In this document: positions 9,373-20,479 of the stretch, in pieces
How the letters are laid out: each line of letters starts with the position of its first letter
Position numbering within the stretch: position 1 is the first letter of the stretch
Source: Francisella endosymbiont of Ornithodoros moubata
GTDB taxonomy: Bacteria; Pseudomonadota; Gammaproteobacteria; Francisellales; Francisellaceae
Length of the DNA stretch: 64,000 nucleotides
Assembly: GCA_002095075.2 (NCBI GenBank)
Contig: LVCE01000004.1
Location: forward strand, 62,001 to 126,000
Direction: 5' to 3'
The notes under the pieces: generated by a model
Told to the model about the DNA's origin: nothing
What the model saw: the letters and a program-made list of their open reading frames with translations, nothing else
Databases searched by the model: none
Program-made: the position numbers and the translations under genes

Positions 9373-9567
9373 TTTATTAACTTATTAGTAGTATTTTTTG
9401 ATTTAGAATATGTTATCATATACATCTAAGTATATAAACTTTTTAAAAACTTAATATTGAGAGACCAAAAAAATACTATTGATACTTGATTGAATATCGT
9501 AATCTTTTAGGCAAGATTAAAAAATTGCTATTACAGAGAAAAAATTATAAAAAATATAAATAACTAG

Positions 9568-9596
9568 TTGACAGCCTCAAAAATCACCCATATAAT
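9568..9596 (+). promoter_or_regulatory. Consensus sigma70 promoter of tRNA-Asn
   Basis: A perfect -35 box TTGACA at 9568-9573 and a perfect -10 box TATAAT at 9591-9596 are separated by 17 bases. The tRNA starts 12 bases beyond the -10 box, so transcription begins almost at the mature 5' end. The short GC-rich stretch between them fits a stable-RNA promoter. Confidence 0.9.
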
Positions 9597-9607
9597 ACTC
9601 CACAAGT

Positions 9608-9682
9608 TCCCCGATAGCTCAGTGGTAGAGCGATTGACTGTTAATCAATTGGCCGGCGGTTCAAATCCGTCTCGGGGAGCCA
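9608..9682 (+). tRNA. tRNA-Asn (anticodon GUU)
   Basis: A 75-nt cloverleaf. Acceptor TCCCCGA pairs with TCGGGGA, the D arm is GCTCAGTGGTAGAGC, the anticodon stem/loop is GATTGACTGTTAATCAATT with anticodon GTT, the T arm is GGTTCAAATCC, and CCA is encoded. Confidence 0.95.
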
Positions 9683-9722
9683 TAAAAAATTCAGAAAAAT
9701 TTCCACAGTACTAAAAAGTTTT

Positions 9723-9800
9723 ACTTAGGGCTGTTTAGTAGTTTATATTTTTCTCATCCTTTCTTATCTCTAAATTTATGAATTCTAAATAGCCCTAAGT
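9723..9800. repeat. Imperfect inverted repeat, possible MITE/IS end pair or distant hairpin
   Basis: Arm acttagggctgtttag (9723-9738) and arm ctaaatagccctaagt (9785-9800) are reverse complements except for one position, with 46 bases of A/T-rich sequence between them. It lies downstream of tRNA-Asn. The loop is long for an intrinsic terminator and there is no clean T-run after the second arm, so a miniature element or deleted insertion sequence is as likely. The rest of 9801-10072 shows no gene. Confidence 0.6.
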
Positions 9801-10072
9801 GTGCTTATTACTAACATATCAGAATTACTTATATATCAATTTAGAAGTTTCAATTTAAATTATAAGATAAACTAGAATATAATCCCATTATCTAAATAAA
9901 CAATTGGTTTTGATAAGATGGTACTACTAATATTCTCAACAACACTACTTAGCTTAATATTTGCGATAACAGATAAGTATAAAATAGCTAAAATACTCTT
10001 TTTTATATCACTAAGATTATTATTAGTCGTATTTATCCCCCACAATAAATATTCAGTTTTAACGAGATTAAT

Positions 10073-10478
10073 ATGAAACAAGGTGTTCTAGACTTTTTTG
10101 ACTCTTTAGCTATCATTGGTATCTGTATAATCTTAGCTATGGCTTTTTATTATCAGCTATTTTTTCAAGAATTACCTTATTGCATTGTGTGTATTTCAAA
10201 GAATGGCTTGAAGCTTACTAACTTTTGGCTTGTTACTAAACTTAACTCATGGTAGTAGCTATAAGCACTATCTACTTATAATTTTAGTTGTATTATTAAA
10301 TGCAGCTATGGCAATTACTCAGATACTTTTACATATTGTTCCAGGCACTGGAAATTATGGTGATGCGGTGTTTTCACTACATATGTATACTTGGAATTTC
10401 ATAGTAAGTATTATTTTTATCTTATATGCTGCTATTTGTGGCTTAATCACCCCAAATGAAAATAAAAAGAAAAATTAA
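10073..10478 (+). pseudogene. DsbB-like disulfide bond formation protein, frameshifted
   Basis: The first frame (10073-10252) reads a DsbB-type start: a transmembrane helix (LAIIGICIILAMAFYYQLFF) followed by QELPYCIVCI, the position of the CxxC redox pair, but spaced C-I-V-C. The frame then shifts. The second half (about 10230-10478) has helix HYLLIILVVLLNAAMAITQI, the loop HIVPGTGNYGDAVFSLHMYT and a further helix ending GLITPNEN, which fits the second half of a four-helix DsbB-like membrane protein. One frameshift near 10200-10230 breaks it. The family oxidises DsbA-type proteins in the periplasm using quinones. The cysteine pair of the second periplasmic loop is not obvious, so it may be a divergent DsbB-like protein. 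Confidence 0.65.
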
Positions 10479-10609
10479 GTATCTTAGCAAAACTAGCTAT
10501 AGTCCTAATCTTAATCCTAACATTAGCAAATACACTAAATGTATTTGTTGAATGCAACCCACAATTATGTCCATCTGATTCAAATAGTTATTGGCTCTTT
10601 AATCGCTAA
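10478..10609 (+). pseudogene. Small membrane-anchored protein remnant downstream of dsbB-like gene
   Basis: A 43-codon open stretch encodes a hydrophobic helix (LAIVLILILTLANTLNVFV) followed by ECNPQLCPSDSNSYWLFNR and a stop. No start codon exists in this frame. An ATG at 10456 in the adjacent frame begins MKIKRKIKYL, so one lost or gained base could join them. It directly follows the dsbB-like remnant and has two cysteines (ECNPQLC), so it may have been its small partner. Function unknown. Confidence 0.4.
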
Positions 10610-10852
10610 AAAAATTAATTAATATGCATATATATTATTAGTCCGAAATATAGCTTCAATCTCAGCATTGAAAATTGTTACAACAACAGCTAAAAAGATG
10701 CATTTGCTAGCTATAAAAATGACTCTAGATGTTACTCCTTAGTTTTTTCATATCTCCCTAACTTCCTTCTATCTAGAGTTAATTTTTATATTTTATTAAT
10801 TATTTTTTGCTATAATTTAGCTCATATTTTTATTTTTAGATTTACAAATCTC

Positions 10853-12550
10853 ATGAAGGCAACACAAACTCTAATTACTACGACAAAAGAACTTCCAAAA
10901 GAAGCGGTTCTAATTAGTCATCAATATATGCTTAAAGCTGGTCTTATCAAAAAACTAGCCTCTGGTATCTATACATGGATGCCACTAGGTCTCAAGGTAC
11001 TCCAAAAAATTCAAGACATCGTGCGTGATGAGATGAATAAGGCTGGTGCTAGTGAACTACTCTTACCAAGTGTACTACCTTCGGAGCTTTTACAAGAAAC
11101 TCATCGCTGGGATAAATTTGGTCCAGAGCTTTTAAAATTACGCGATAGATATGATAGAGATTTCTGTTATGGTCCAACACACGAAGAGCCAATTGTTGAT
11201 ATGGCTAGAGATACTATCAAAAGCTATAAACAATTACCGTTAAATCTCTACCAAATCCAAACCAAATTTAGAGACGAGATTCGCCCTCGTTTTGGTGTAA
11301 TGCGAGCGCGTGAATTTATTATGAAAGATGCTTATTCATTTCATGAAAATAGTCAATGTTTACGCAATACTTACAATACCATGTACACAACCTATTGTAA
11401 CATACTTGATAAAATAGGCTTAGCTTATCGCCCTGTTAAGGCTGACACTGGAGCTATAGGTGGTGATAACAGTCATGAGTTTCAAGTATTAGCAAATACT
11501 GGTGAAGATATTATTTGTTATAGTAATGGTTCTGACTATGCTGCAAATATTGAGCTAGCTACTTATGCAAAACCTGATTTAAGTCAAAAAATAAGCTCTC
11601 AAAAGCCAATTACAATTATCCATACACCTAATATCAAAACCATTGATAAACTTTGTAATCAAATGGATTTTGATATCAAACAGACTGTTAAAACTATGGT
11701 TATCAAGGATGCTAAAGATAACTTCTTTGCTTTAGTTATCCGTGGTGATCATGAACTAAATGAAACTAAAATTAATAAGCTTGAGCAAATAGTTGCACCG
11801 TATACATTAGCAACTAAAGAAGAGATTTTCTCACTATTTAATGCAAATCCTGGTTCACTTGGTATATATAACTGCCATATTAGTATAATTGCTGACTATA
11901 GTGCAGTTGTAATTACAGATCTAGTTTGTGGCGCTAATCAAGATAATTATCACTTTACAAATGTAAACTGGGATAGAGATGTAGCTAACTATCAAGTTGC
12001 TGACATTAGAAATGTAATAGCTTGTGATATCTCCCCTGATGGTAAAGGAACTCTAGAGCTTACAAATAGTATCGAAGTTGGTCATATTTTTGAGCTTGAG
12101 GATGTTTACTCAAGACCCATGAATGCTAATGTAATCGGTCAAGATGGTAAATTTAAACCTATGCTTATGGGTTGTTATGGTTTTGGTGTATCGCGTGTGA
12201 TGGCTGCCGCGATTGAACAATCTCATGACGATAATGGAATCATATGGCCAGAAGCTATTGCTCCATACCAGGTTGCTATATTACCTATCAACTACAACAA
12301 ATCTGACAAGGTTAAAGAAGTAGCAGATAAAATTTATCAAGATTTGCTTGCAAATGGTATCGATGTCCTTTTAGATGATCGAGGTGCTAGACCTGGTGTG
12401 ATGTTTGCTGATGCTGATTTAATAGGCTACTCTCATCATGTAGTAATTGGTGATAGGCTGCTAGAACGAGGTTTAATCGAATACAAAAATCGTAAAACTC
12501 AAGAAAAACAGCAAATAACAATTGAAGAATTATTAAATATATTGGTTTAA
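10853..12550 (+). CDS. proS: Prolyl-tRNA synthetase
   Basis: 565 residues, the length of the bacterial type with an inserted editing domain. Class II motif 1 region is at about 40-75. Motif 2 lies near 138-158 ([20 protein letters not shown]). The INS editing domain occupies about 225-390 ([11 protein letters not shown]... with GDHELNETK), motif 3 is [13 protein letters not shown] near 445-457, and the anticodon-binding domain follows ([20 protein letters not shown], then [18 protein letters not shown]). It charges tRNA-Pro in the cytosol. A TATAAT box at 10811-10816 lies about 40 bases upstream of the ATG and is a plausible -10 element, though no clear -35 accompanies it. Fully intact. Its stop overlaps the end of the convergent pseudogene. 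Confidence 0.97.
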   Translation: MKATQTLITTTKELPKEAVLISHQYMLKAGLIKKLASGIYTWMPLGLKVLQKIQDIVRDEMNKAGASELLLPSVLPSELLQETHRWDKFGPELLKLRDRYDRDFCYGPTHEEPIVDMARDTIKSYKQLPLNLYQIQTKFRDEIRPRFGVMRAREFIMKDAYSFHENSQCLRNTYNTMYTTYCNILDKIGLAYRPVKADTGAIGGDNSHEFQVLANTGEDIICYSNGSDYAANIELATYAKPDLSQKISSQKPITIIHTPNIKTIDKLCNQMDFDIKQTVKTMVIKDAKDNFFALVIRGDHELNETKINKLEQIVAPYTLATKEEIFSLFNANPGSLGIYNCHISIIADYSAVVITDLVCGANQDNYHFTNVNWDRDVANYQVADIRNVIACDISPDGKGTLELTNSIEVGHIFELEDVYSRPMNANVIGQDGKFKPMLMGCYGFGVSRVMAAAIEQSHDDNGIIWPEAIAPYQVAILPINYNKSDKVKEVADKIYQDLLANGIDVLLDDRGARPGVMFADADLIGYSHHVVIGDRLLERGLIEYKNRKTQEKQQITIEELLNILV

Positions 12551-13861
12551 TTCTCTACCATAGACTTTATCAAAATCATAAACTTAGCAAATGCATCATT
12601 ATTATAAGTATTTTCATCTAAAGTAATGTCATTAATAAACATTATTTGACTATACTCTGAGAGCATTGGCAAAACTGGTTCGGAAACATTATTTTGTTGG
12701 TAATAAGTAACTAAAGTATTTCGATACTCTTCAAATCTATATATCATCAAATAAATACTCATCATTAAAGAAAGCTGTATAGCTAGATATATTAAAAATA
12801 ACCAGCTTAGTTTAGTAAGCTGATGATTGAGCCTATTAACAATATAACTACTATGATTATAAAACTGTTGCATCGTAGCTATGAAAAAAATAGCATCATA
12901 TATTAACAAAACTCTTTGATTTAAATTATATGATTTCGAAACTGGTGTTAACACAAATATTGAGCAGATAATTGCTCCACCATAAATAAAAGACTTCGTT
13001 TTTGGAATATTTTTATTAGAAAATATTAAAATTAAAAAAATAAACATCAAAACTAAAAGGATTGCTGTATCACTTGGTTTTGTTATAATTTCAATTATTA
13101 AATATATAATATTACCAAACATATTAGCATACCTTTCAGATGATATAGTATCTAGTCTGACATAATTACCAGGAGTTAGTATTAAGATAACTCCTCCTAA
13201 CGTACATGCTACAAAAAAGTATAAAATATTCTTATTTATAGTTTCTCGAGAAACTTTCTTATCTAAGAAATAAGCTAAAGATAAATAATTGCCACACCCA
13301 TGAATATTTCATTATATAAACCAATAAAGAAACCTACAAATAAACTAAAACAAATAGTTTGTTTGTTTTTTATTATTGATAGATAATAGAAAATAGTTAA
13401 TAAAGTTATCCCAAAAAATATTGTACTGCAGCGGTCTTCCATATAACATTAGCAATAAATCCTGTCTGATAAAAAATAAAAATAAAAAAGAATAAGTATA
13501 CCAAGAAATCTCTCGAAAATAGTTGTACCCTACTTCTAAAAGTTACTATCTTATATGAATACAAGATAAACAAATAAAAGCATACAGAATTTATTATATT
13601 GATCAAAAATACAGATAAATAAATATACTTCTTACTCAAGAATAAATAAATTAATGCTTGTGCAGACACACGCACTGTCCAATGAATATAATTTGACGCA
13701 ATACCTCGAAGATAGATAATGAAGCCCTTGCTAAGAGCATCCGTGTAAGCTCTATCAAAATCATCTGCTCTTAACGGCTGTAAATAATTTATGATAAAGA
13801 AAAAAGTTATTATCAAAATAGCTATTAATATATTTGTACATTTGATTTTCATAAGTAACAT
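12547..13861 (-). pseudogene. DUF6056-type multi-pass membrane protein, frameshifted
   Basis: Three consecutive frame segments on the minus strand form one protein. 13861-13406 has an N-terminal signal-anchor and the family feature LRADDFDRAYTDALSKG, followed by helices. About 13410-13290 has FYYLSIIKNKQTICFSLFVG then FIGLYNEIFMGVA. About 13290-12547 has LAYFLDKKVSRETINKNILY then GGVILILTPGNYVRLDT, and five more helices. The early DD, the YNE and the PGN elements match membrane proteins annotated DUF6056 (GT-C like). Frameshifts lie at about 13410, in a T-run, and at about 13290. Presumed inactive. It would have been a polytopic inner-membrane protein, possibly in surface glycan modification. 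Confidence 0.65.
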
Positions 13862-14072
13862 TAAACAAACAAGTTTCTAAGTAGCTTATATTATTTATAA
13901 ACTTAAATTAAAGTACAAGCAAAATAGAAAACGTTTGTTCTAAGCTAAATAGCTTTTATGATTTAAATAATAGTTTAAGTTAAATAATATATAGAAATAT
14001 TAAGCTATATATTTTATTAATAAGTAAGAAAAATGTATTATAAAAATAGATTATTTTAAAAGTAAGTAACTA

Positions 14073-16049
14073 ATGAGCAACATTAAATACAGAAAGAATA
14101 TAGATGGTTTAAGAGCTTTTTCCGTTTTGTCTGTAATTTTCTTCCATTTAAATGTTAGCTGGATTAAATCTGGCTTTCTAGGTGTAGATATTTTCTTCAT
14201 AATTTCAGGATATCTTATTACATCAATAATAATTAGAGATTTACAAAACAACTCCTTTTCTTTAAAAAACTTTTATCTTAGAAGGATTAGAAGAATATTG
14301 TCTACTTTAATTGTTGTTCTTAGCGTCTCAACATTTTTGCATGGTTAATACTTCTACCTCAAGATTTAACAGACTATTGTGAATCACTTATAAGTGCTAT
14401 TGCGTCAATATCTAATTTTTTCTTCTTTCTAAAACTTGATTTTGGATACTTTGGTCAGTACTCTCAGATAATTCCACTACGTCATACATGGTCTTTAGGT
14501 GTAGAGGAACAATTTTATATTATTTGGCCTTTAATATTAATCTTATTATTTCGTTTAAACTTTGCTACGAAAAAGAAACTTTTTATTATTTCAGTAATCT
14601 TTTTAGTAATTTCTACTACTATCTTCTTATCAGGAGAATTTAAACTATATGTTTTAAGCTCACAAAGATGGTATTACTTCCCGACTCATAGAGCATTTGA
14701 ATTATTATTTGGATGTTGTTTAGCTATTTTCCTAAATAACAACTTAAAAACATCTATCAACAACAAACTAGCTCTTAATATTCTTTCAATAATTGCTACT
14801 ATAATGTGATAATACCTATATTTTTTATTAATGTCAGCTTTCCTAGCTTTTGGACTATAACCACATGTTTTGGAGCGACTTTTTATATCTACTGTGGTAA
14901 TAATACTAACTTTACTCCTGTCATAAATAAAATACTTTGTTTAAAGCCTTTTGCTGCAATAGGACTAATTTCATATTCTCTATATTTATGGCATTGGCCT
15001 ATTATTTCTTATATTAATTATCTAAGTATTGAAAAAACTAGCACTGTTTGCACTATTATATTAATTATTAGTATCATACTTGCTTTTTTAACATATCTAT
15101 TTATTGAAAAACCCTTTAAGCATAAATACAAGTTTAGCTTTATTAAAAGTTTTATAGGATTATGGTTATTATCTTTAATATTAGCTTTTTGTTTTTACAT
15201 TGCCTCAACAAACCATAAGTTTGGCTTTAATTCTTCAGATCTTTTTAACCAAAATAAGCTAACCTATAGTTATGGCTTTGAAAAAATAGATCAAAATAAC
15301 TGCTTTCTTATGATTCAATCGCTTAGCTTCAAATCAAAGCAACTCCCAAATGTAAGCAAATGTTCAATTGGAAATACAAACTCCAAAAAAACTAACTTCC
15401 TTCTAGTTGGTGACTCGCATGCCAGATCAGAAATACCTATGTTAAGTACATGGCTTCAACATGCAAACCAGAAAGCTTATGTTGTAACACAAAAAACTAC
15501 TCCTTTCTTATCTGATTTTCAAAATGTTGTCGAATATGTTTCTGTTACTGATAGAAACAAAGCTATATCACAATTAATAAAGTCAAAAAATACAAATATG
15601 TAATTCTTGCTGGTGAATGGTCTAACTCAATTTATTTAGACTCTATTAATTCATTAGGAAAATCTATAAAACTAGTAATAGAAAATGGTAGTACACCAAT
15701 ACTAATTTTAGATACACCAACACTCGCTACTGACATTATGAACCTTTGTCCATTGGAAAAAATTAAACTACCATCCTTGTTTAAATCACACTCATGCCAG
15801 CTAAGTATAAGTTTTGTAAAACAACAGAAGGCTTCTTTTTTAAGTTTAATAATGAAACTAAAAAAAGAATTTCCTCAGTTAATAGTTATAGATCCCAAAA
15901 AAGCTATATGTAATGATAAATACTGTGATATTGAAATAAATAATATACCTATATATGCAGATTCTAATCATCTTAATTATATTGGCTCAGAGTTGTTAGG
16001 GGGAAAATATATGGAAAAATATGGTAACCCATTTGAATTTGTTAAGTAA
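14073..16049 (+). pseudogene. OafA-type acyltransferase-3 / SGNH O-acetyltransferase, three frameshifts
   Basis: The start MSNIKYRKNIDGLRAFSVLS followed by GVDIFFIISGYLI is diagnostic of the membrane acyltransferase-3 family. The frame shifts near 14338 and continues with RHTWSLGVEEQFYIIWPLIL. It shifts again near 14805 to LISYSLYLWHWPIISY. A third shift near 15595 leads to VILAGEWSNSIYLDS. The periplasmic SGNH domain has the nucleophile block LLVGDSHARSEIPML and a late DSNHLNYIGSELL, carrying the catalytic Asp/His pair. Such two-domain enzymes acetylate cell-surface sugars. All catalytic blocks are still recognisable, so decay is recent. It could have acted on O-antigen or lipid A. Confidence 0.9.
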
Positions 16050-16171
16050 TCAATATAATTTCTAACATTAAATCAACATCAATTAATCTAACTTTTACAT
16101 ACAAAATTCTATATATACTTATGTTTAATATTATATACTTTAATTATCAGTACTTATTTCCAAAAGAAAAT

Positions 16172-17295
16172 ATGATTCAAACAAAGCCTTATATTGACAC
16201 TATGCCATCTGTATATGACAAATTTGCTTTGATGGCGGCTTGAGTGCATAAAGCTGTAAATTTCACTCAAGGTGCTTCTGTTTTTGATACTCCAAAATAG
16301 CTAATTGAGCGTACACGTTTTTACATGCAGCAAGGCAAAAATCAATACTCCCCAATTCCAGGGGCTGCTGTACTACGTAAAGCAATAGTACAAAAACTAA
16401 GCATAGATATAACTATTGATAATGTTGCAATTACTGCAGGCACACAAGAAGTTTATTCTCTGTAATTTCTGCTTATGTTCGTCAAGATGATGAAGTTATC
16501 ATGTTTGATCCAATATTTAATACTTACCCTTGAGTCACAAAATTTAATCAAGGTAAATGTGTAGACTAAAACTACTGTTAAATGGTAATATAGATACAAA
16601 CACTATTGCAAATGCTATTACAAATTATACTAAGCTTATAATTCTAAACTCTCCTTATAATCCTATGGGAACGGTTATATCTAAAGACAAATTCAAAGAA
16701 ATTGCAAAGATTGTCAAAGATAAAGATCTTTTAGTAATTTCTGACGTGGTTTATGAGCACATACATGCTGGAGAGAAATTTACAAGTGCTATACAAATAT
16801 CGGAGTTATATCATAAACTAGCAGTGTTTTCAATCTCTTGGCAAAACTTATAATCTCACTGGCTAGCGCCAAGGTGTAATTATTAACCTTCACAAATGAT
16901 AGAAAATATGCTCGCAATAAAGCAGTTTACAACACTCTCTGTGGTACACCCAATGTAACTAGCCTTAGCTGAGAGTATCTTAGAACATCCTGAATATTAT
17001 GAAAACCTGCATAAACTCTACAAAAAGCAAAATCAGTTACTAAGAGAGAACTTAAAAGGCTCAAAATTTAAAATCGTTGATTGGCAAGGCTTATCTTTTC
17101 AAATTCTTAATTATAGTGAGATAAGCAATCAAGATGATGTATAAGTTTGCTAGTAATTGAATTAAAGAGTACGGTGTTGGTTTAATACCGATATCATCAC
17201 TTTTTGGAACTCCTAAAAATGGGCTTTTAAGATTATGTTTTGCTAAAAAAGATAATGACATAATCAAAGGAACTAAAATCTTAGCAAGTATCTAA
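16172..17295 (+). pseudogene. PLP-dependent class I aminotransferase (MtnE/YbdL-like), degraded
   Basis: Pieces in different frames rebuild one fold-type I aminotransferase: MIQTKPYIDTMPSVYDKFAL (start 16172), KAVNFTQGASVFDTP, QYSPIPGAAVLRKAI, AITAGTQEVYSL, VRQDDEVIMFDPIF, LIILNSPYNPMGTVISKDKF, LLVISDVVYEHIHAGE and a degraded PLP-lysine region SISWQNL. The C-terminal end LRLCFAKKDNDIIKGTKILA stops at 17295. In-frame stops (16242 TGA, 16298 TAG and others) and several frameshifts mark it as dead. The segment PYNPMGT plus SDxxYEH is the cofactor-binding signature. Enzymes of this subgroup transaminate glutamine or methionine 2-oxo acids. The omega-amidase remnant just downstream supports that reading. 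Confidence 0.85.
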
Positions 17296-17534
17296 ATCTA
17301 GTCAGGCTACTATAAAAACATCATATTGAATTTATTCAATATATCATTATCATCAGTATTTTTACTTAGATTGATTATCAGCTATACTCAATAGCCAAAT
17401 TCAACATAGCTTATAGAGAGATATAATCTTTAGAATTGATAGCCATAAGTAAACATAGTCAATTAAATTAATTAGAAGCGAAGATTATAGCAAGAAATTA
17501 AGTTTTTTTAGTAAGAGAATCATAGCTTAGAATA

Positions 17535-17912
17535 CTAAATATTAGCGTAGCGAATATTTCCTTCTATTATACCTACTAAAGCTGATGATCTAATTGAATT
17601 TCCTTGACTACCATATTTAATCGAAATTCTTGTAGTATTATCAGGTAATTTCTTCATTGCTACTTGTAGTGAGTCTGCAAGATCACTATCGCTAGCAGAG
17701 TCTATTTCAGCATAAGTACCATTATTTTTGTTAACTGATATATCATATGGATTACCTTTGTAATCAAATGTTTGACCGTTTTGTATTGCTTGAAGAGTAG
17801 CATTATAAACTGTATCAAAATTATAGTTAAGGGTAGTTATATAATAACCATCTTTATATTGATTCCCTTTGTCACTAGCACAACCTGAAATAACAATTAG
17901 CGCAACACCCAA
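17535..17912 (-). CDS. DUF3568-type small lipoprotein; start region possibly frameshifted
   Basis: About 125 residues. The N-terminus has a lipobox, LIVISGCAS, so it should be a lipid-anchored envelope protein. The mature part (YNFDTVYNATLQAIQNGQTF, then a Tyr/Asp/Ser-rich beta sheet ending VGIIEGNIRYANI) matches DUF3568 lipoproteins, of unknown function. The listed start is TTG at 17912 with an AAGGA about ten bases ahead. An ATG at 17943 (MKRLKIRIYF) sits one frame off, separated by a run of seven T. A one-base indel in that run may have destroyed the original signal peptide. Either TTG is used or the gene is damaged. Confidence 0.6.
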   Translation of the reverse strand: MGVALIVISGCASDKGNQYKDGYYITTLNYNFDTVYNATLQAIQNGQTFDYKGNPYDISVNKNNGTYAEIDSASDSDLADSLQVAMKKLPDNTTRISIKYGSQGNSIRSSALVGIIEGNIRYANI

Positions 17913-18118
17913 AAAAATATATCCTTATTTTTAGTCTTTTCATAGTCTTTTAACTATACATATTTTAATTAATTAACATTATATTATTATCTTATTTATT
18001 TGTCAACATACAACATACCTTTACAGTAACATAAATTTACTATTAAATAATTTGCTAAAGCTTGCCAAACTCTTTATAGAAATACATCGATCATCTTATT
18101 TATATAAGGATAATAGCT

Positions 18119-18819
18119 ATGTCAAAACTAAAAGTTAGTATAATCTAGTCAGATATTATTTGGGATAATAAACAAACCAACTATTGTAATCTAGTAGAAT
18201 ACAATTGCAGATATTGACCGAGATACTGATGTTATTGTGATGTGTGAGATGTTTAATACTGGTTTTATAATGAATCCAATTAATGAAGCAAGCCTGCAAC
18301 GAGACATTTTTAATTGGATGTACAATCAAGTAAAAGGCAAAAACTATGCAATAGTCGGCAGTGCTGCTACTTATAGTGATGGTAAAATGGTCAATCAACT
18401 CTATTTTGTAACACCTGATAAATAGTTTTATACATACGATAAAAATCATTTCTTTGTCCATGCAGGCGAAGACAAAAAGTATACAACAGGTAATAAGTTC
18501 AAATTATAAATTATAAATGTTTTAATATCCTTGTAACAGTTTGCTTTGATTTAAGATTCCCAATCTTTAATTGCAATAATAACGATTATGATATTCTTAT
18601 TAATGTTACATGCTGCACAGAATCTCGCCGTCAACATTAGCAAGCATTACTAAAAGCTCAAACTATAGAAAACCAAGCTTTTATCATAGCATGTAATTGA
18701 GTGGGTAATAATCCTAATTTCAGTTATGCTGATGACAGTATGACTATTGATTATAATGGTGACACATATTAGCTCATCAAGAATTCAAACAAGCAACCTT
18801 AAGCGCGACTTTAAGATAA
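18119..18819 (+). pseudogene. Carbon-nitrogen hydrolase (YafV-like omega-amidase), degraded
   Basis: Starts MSKLKVSII followed by an in-frame TAG at 18149. Later pieces fit the nitrilase superfamily: VIVMCEMFNTGFIMNP (strand with the catalytic Glu region), IFNWMYNQVKGKNYAIVGSA, GKMVNQLYFVTPD, then a TAG at 18423, YDKNHFFVHAGEDK (conserved Lys region), and YDILINVTCCTESRRQH where the catalytic Cys region should be. The tail EFKQATLSATLR ends at 18819. Several stops and frameshifts make it dead. YafV-like enzymes deaminate 2-oxoglutaramate and partner with glutamine transaminases, matching the aminotransferase remnant upstream. Confidence 0.8.
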
Positions 18820-18875
18820 AGATAAATAGAAACAACATAGTAGTAAGTTTAATTTTCTTACATCTCAAGATAAAT

Positions 18876-19301
18876 TTACTCTTCACCTCTAATAATTTTG
18901 GCTAGTTTTTGTAATACTGCATTAACAAACTTATAGCCTTCTTCGGTACCCATACTATAACATATCTCAACATACTCTTTTATAATAACCTGATATGGGT
19001 TTTCAAGGCACTCTATCAATTCCGCTATAGCTGCTTGCAAAACTGCATAATCGACATAATTAATTGACTCTATACCGTTATTTGAGTTTTCTTGAATGTA
19101 TTTGTTTATAGAGTCTTGATTTGACTTAACCGCATCTACAAGTCTATAAAAAAGATCCCAATCTGTAGAGTGTCTATCAGCATTATCAGCATAATACTGA
19201 GTCTTAAGCTCAGCAAATGTATTATCGGCAACTTTCTTTTGGTACAAAGCTTGTACGGTATATAAACGAGCATTATTTCGAGCTCTTGCTGTAGTTTTCA
19301 T
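18876..19301 (-). CDS. nusB: Transcription antitermination protein NusB
   Basis: 141 residues, all-helical NusB fold. The N-terminal RARNNARLYTVQALYQKK is the RNA-binding RxxAR..A.QALYQ signature. The body has WDLFYRLVDAVKSNQDSINK, and the C-terminal part has YVDYAVLQAAIAELIECLEN then VIIKEYVEICYSMGTEEGYK, ending in FVNAVLQKLA. It binds boxA RNA with NusE (S10) in rRNA antitermination. Intact and of normal length, despite lying between pseudogenes. No ribE or thiL neighbour is present, so the common ribH-nusB context is missing. Confidence 0.95.
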   Translation of the reverse strand: MKTTARARNNARLYTVQALYQKKVADNTFAELKTQYYADNADRHSTDWDLFYRLVDAVKSNQDSINKYIQENSNNGIESINYVDYAVLQAAIAELIECLENPYQVIIKEYVEICYSMGTEEGYKFVNAVLQKLAKIIRGEE

Positions 19302-19478
19302 AGGTCTTTATAATATAATTTCTTAACTAAGTTTTATAGGCGATAATTATACTCTATTAGCAATAATATATATAGCTGTTATGATTGATTAATGTGTTTG
19401 AATGACAAACTTTTTGATACCAATTATTAAATTTCTGTAATAAAATACTACCTAAATAATATTGTTTAAAATAAACCG

Positions 19479-19880
19479 ATGAAAAATAGTATCCAAATTA
19501 TCATATTAGCGCTTATAGTGATGGTACTAGCAGCATGTAGCAATAATACAAATTCACAATAATTTTCAAAAACACCTTATACATCTGGTAATGTTTCTCT
19601 CACTTTTTTAAAAGTGGTAACTACTAAAGAGCAAGTAATACAAGCTTTTGACGCACCGAATATTGTGACACAAAATGCAGAAAGTGATTCAGTTTGGACA
19701 TATCAAACAAACGTAACTATTGAGAATAGTTCACAAAATGAAGGCTTCTTAACTCTTATCCTTGCTGGCGGTTCTCAACAAAATAGTGGCTTTATACAAT
19801 CACAAAAAACCATGACAATTATTATTACATTCAAAGGTTATGTAGTTTCCAACTTCAAATCATTATCAACAAGTTTCTAG
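19479..19880 (+). pseudogene. SmpA/BamE-like lipoprotein with early nonsense codon
   Basis: ATG 19479 starts a lipoprotein signal MKNSIQIIILALIVMVLAAC with lipobox LAAC. An in-frame TAA occurs at codon 28 (19560). The frame continues unbroken to 19880 as LTFLKVVTTKEQVIQAFDAP, then DSVWTYQTNVTI and MTIIITFKGYVVSNFKS. The pattern KGxTTKxxVxxxFGxP followed by W-x-Y is that of SmpA/OmlA-type envelope lipoproteins. One nonsense mutation is the only visible lesion. It is followed by a second lipoprotein remnant 15 bases later, so the two probably formed an operon. Confidence 0.7.
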
Positions 19881-19895
19881 AAAGAGCGCTTAAAA

Positions 19896-20401
19896 ATGTT
19901 AAAAAAATCTTTAAACTTGTAATCTTGCTAATGATTATATTTTTATCTGGGTGTGCTACAAATCAAGTACTAAGCCTTACTCCTCTGCAAATCAAGCTAA
20001 TGCAAATAAAAGTATTTAATGTTGATAAGTGTACAGCTTTCGATGCTACTGTAACAGTTATACAAAACCTTGATTATATAATTCAGGATACTAATTTTAA
20101 CACTGGAATAATCACTGCGAAGAGTACTCAAACTGCGAATTTTTTGGGAGATACTCAATATACATAGTCTACTGCCTTTATTCAAACATATAAACAATCT
20201 GATAAAAACTCAAGTATAAGGATAAATTTTGTTATTTATAACTCTATGCCAAATCCAAACCAAAGTGGAGCTCCGATAAATACTTCTTCAGCAGTACTTG
20301 ATCCACAAGCATACAAAAATGCTTTTGCAAAAATCTAACAGCAAATCTTTGTTGAAACCGGAATATTTCCTGTATTAAGCCAACCAGTTCAAGAAATTTG
20401 A
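19896..20401 (+). pseudogene. Second lipoprotein, frameshift and nonsense codons
   Basis: ATG 19896 (MLKKSLNL) stops at once. One base over, in a run of seven A, the frame gives KKIFKLVILLMIIFLSGCAT, a lipoprotein signal with lipobox LSGC. The mature part (CTAFDATVTVIQNLDYIIQD, NTGIITAKSTQT) continues through in-frame TAG (20167) and TAA (20338) to a stop at 20399-20401. The mix of cysteine, repeated aromatic strands and ITAKS resembles small Francisella envelope lipoproteins, but I cannot name the family. Confidence 0.6.
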
Positions 20402-20479
20402 TAAAACCTAGTATTTAGTATTAGAAGTTATTATTATTAAAAAATTAGTTCTAAATTTTAGCTAAAAAAGAGTCTACAG

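Noticed and set aside
9872-10081. 69-codon minus-strand open frame upstream of the dsbB-like remnant
   Set aside because: No homology or ribosome site is evident; A/T-rich noise antisense to non-coding DNA.
16172-18819. In-frame TGA codons that might be recoded as Trp or Sec
   Set aside because: Intact genes in the window use TGG for Trp normally, there is no SECIS-like element after the stops, and the same genes also contain TAA, TAG and frameshifts. Ordinary pseudogene decay explains them.
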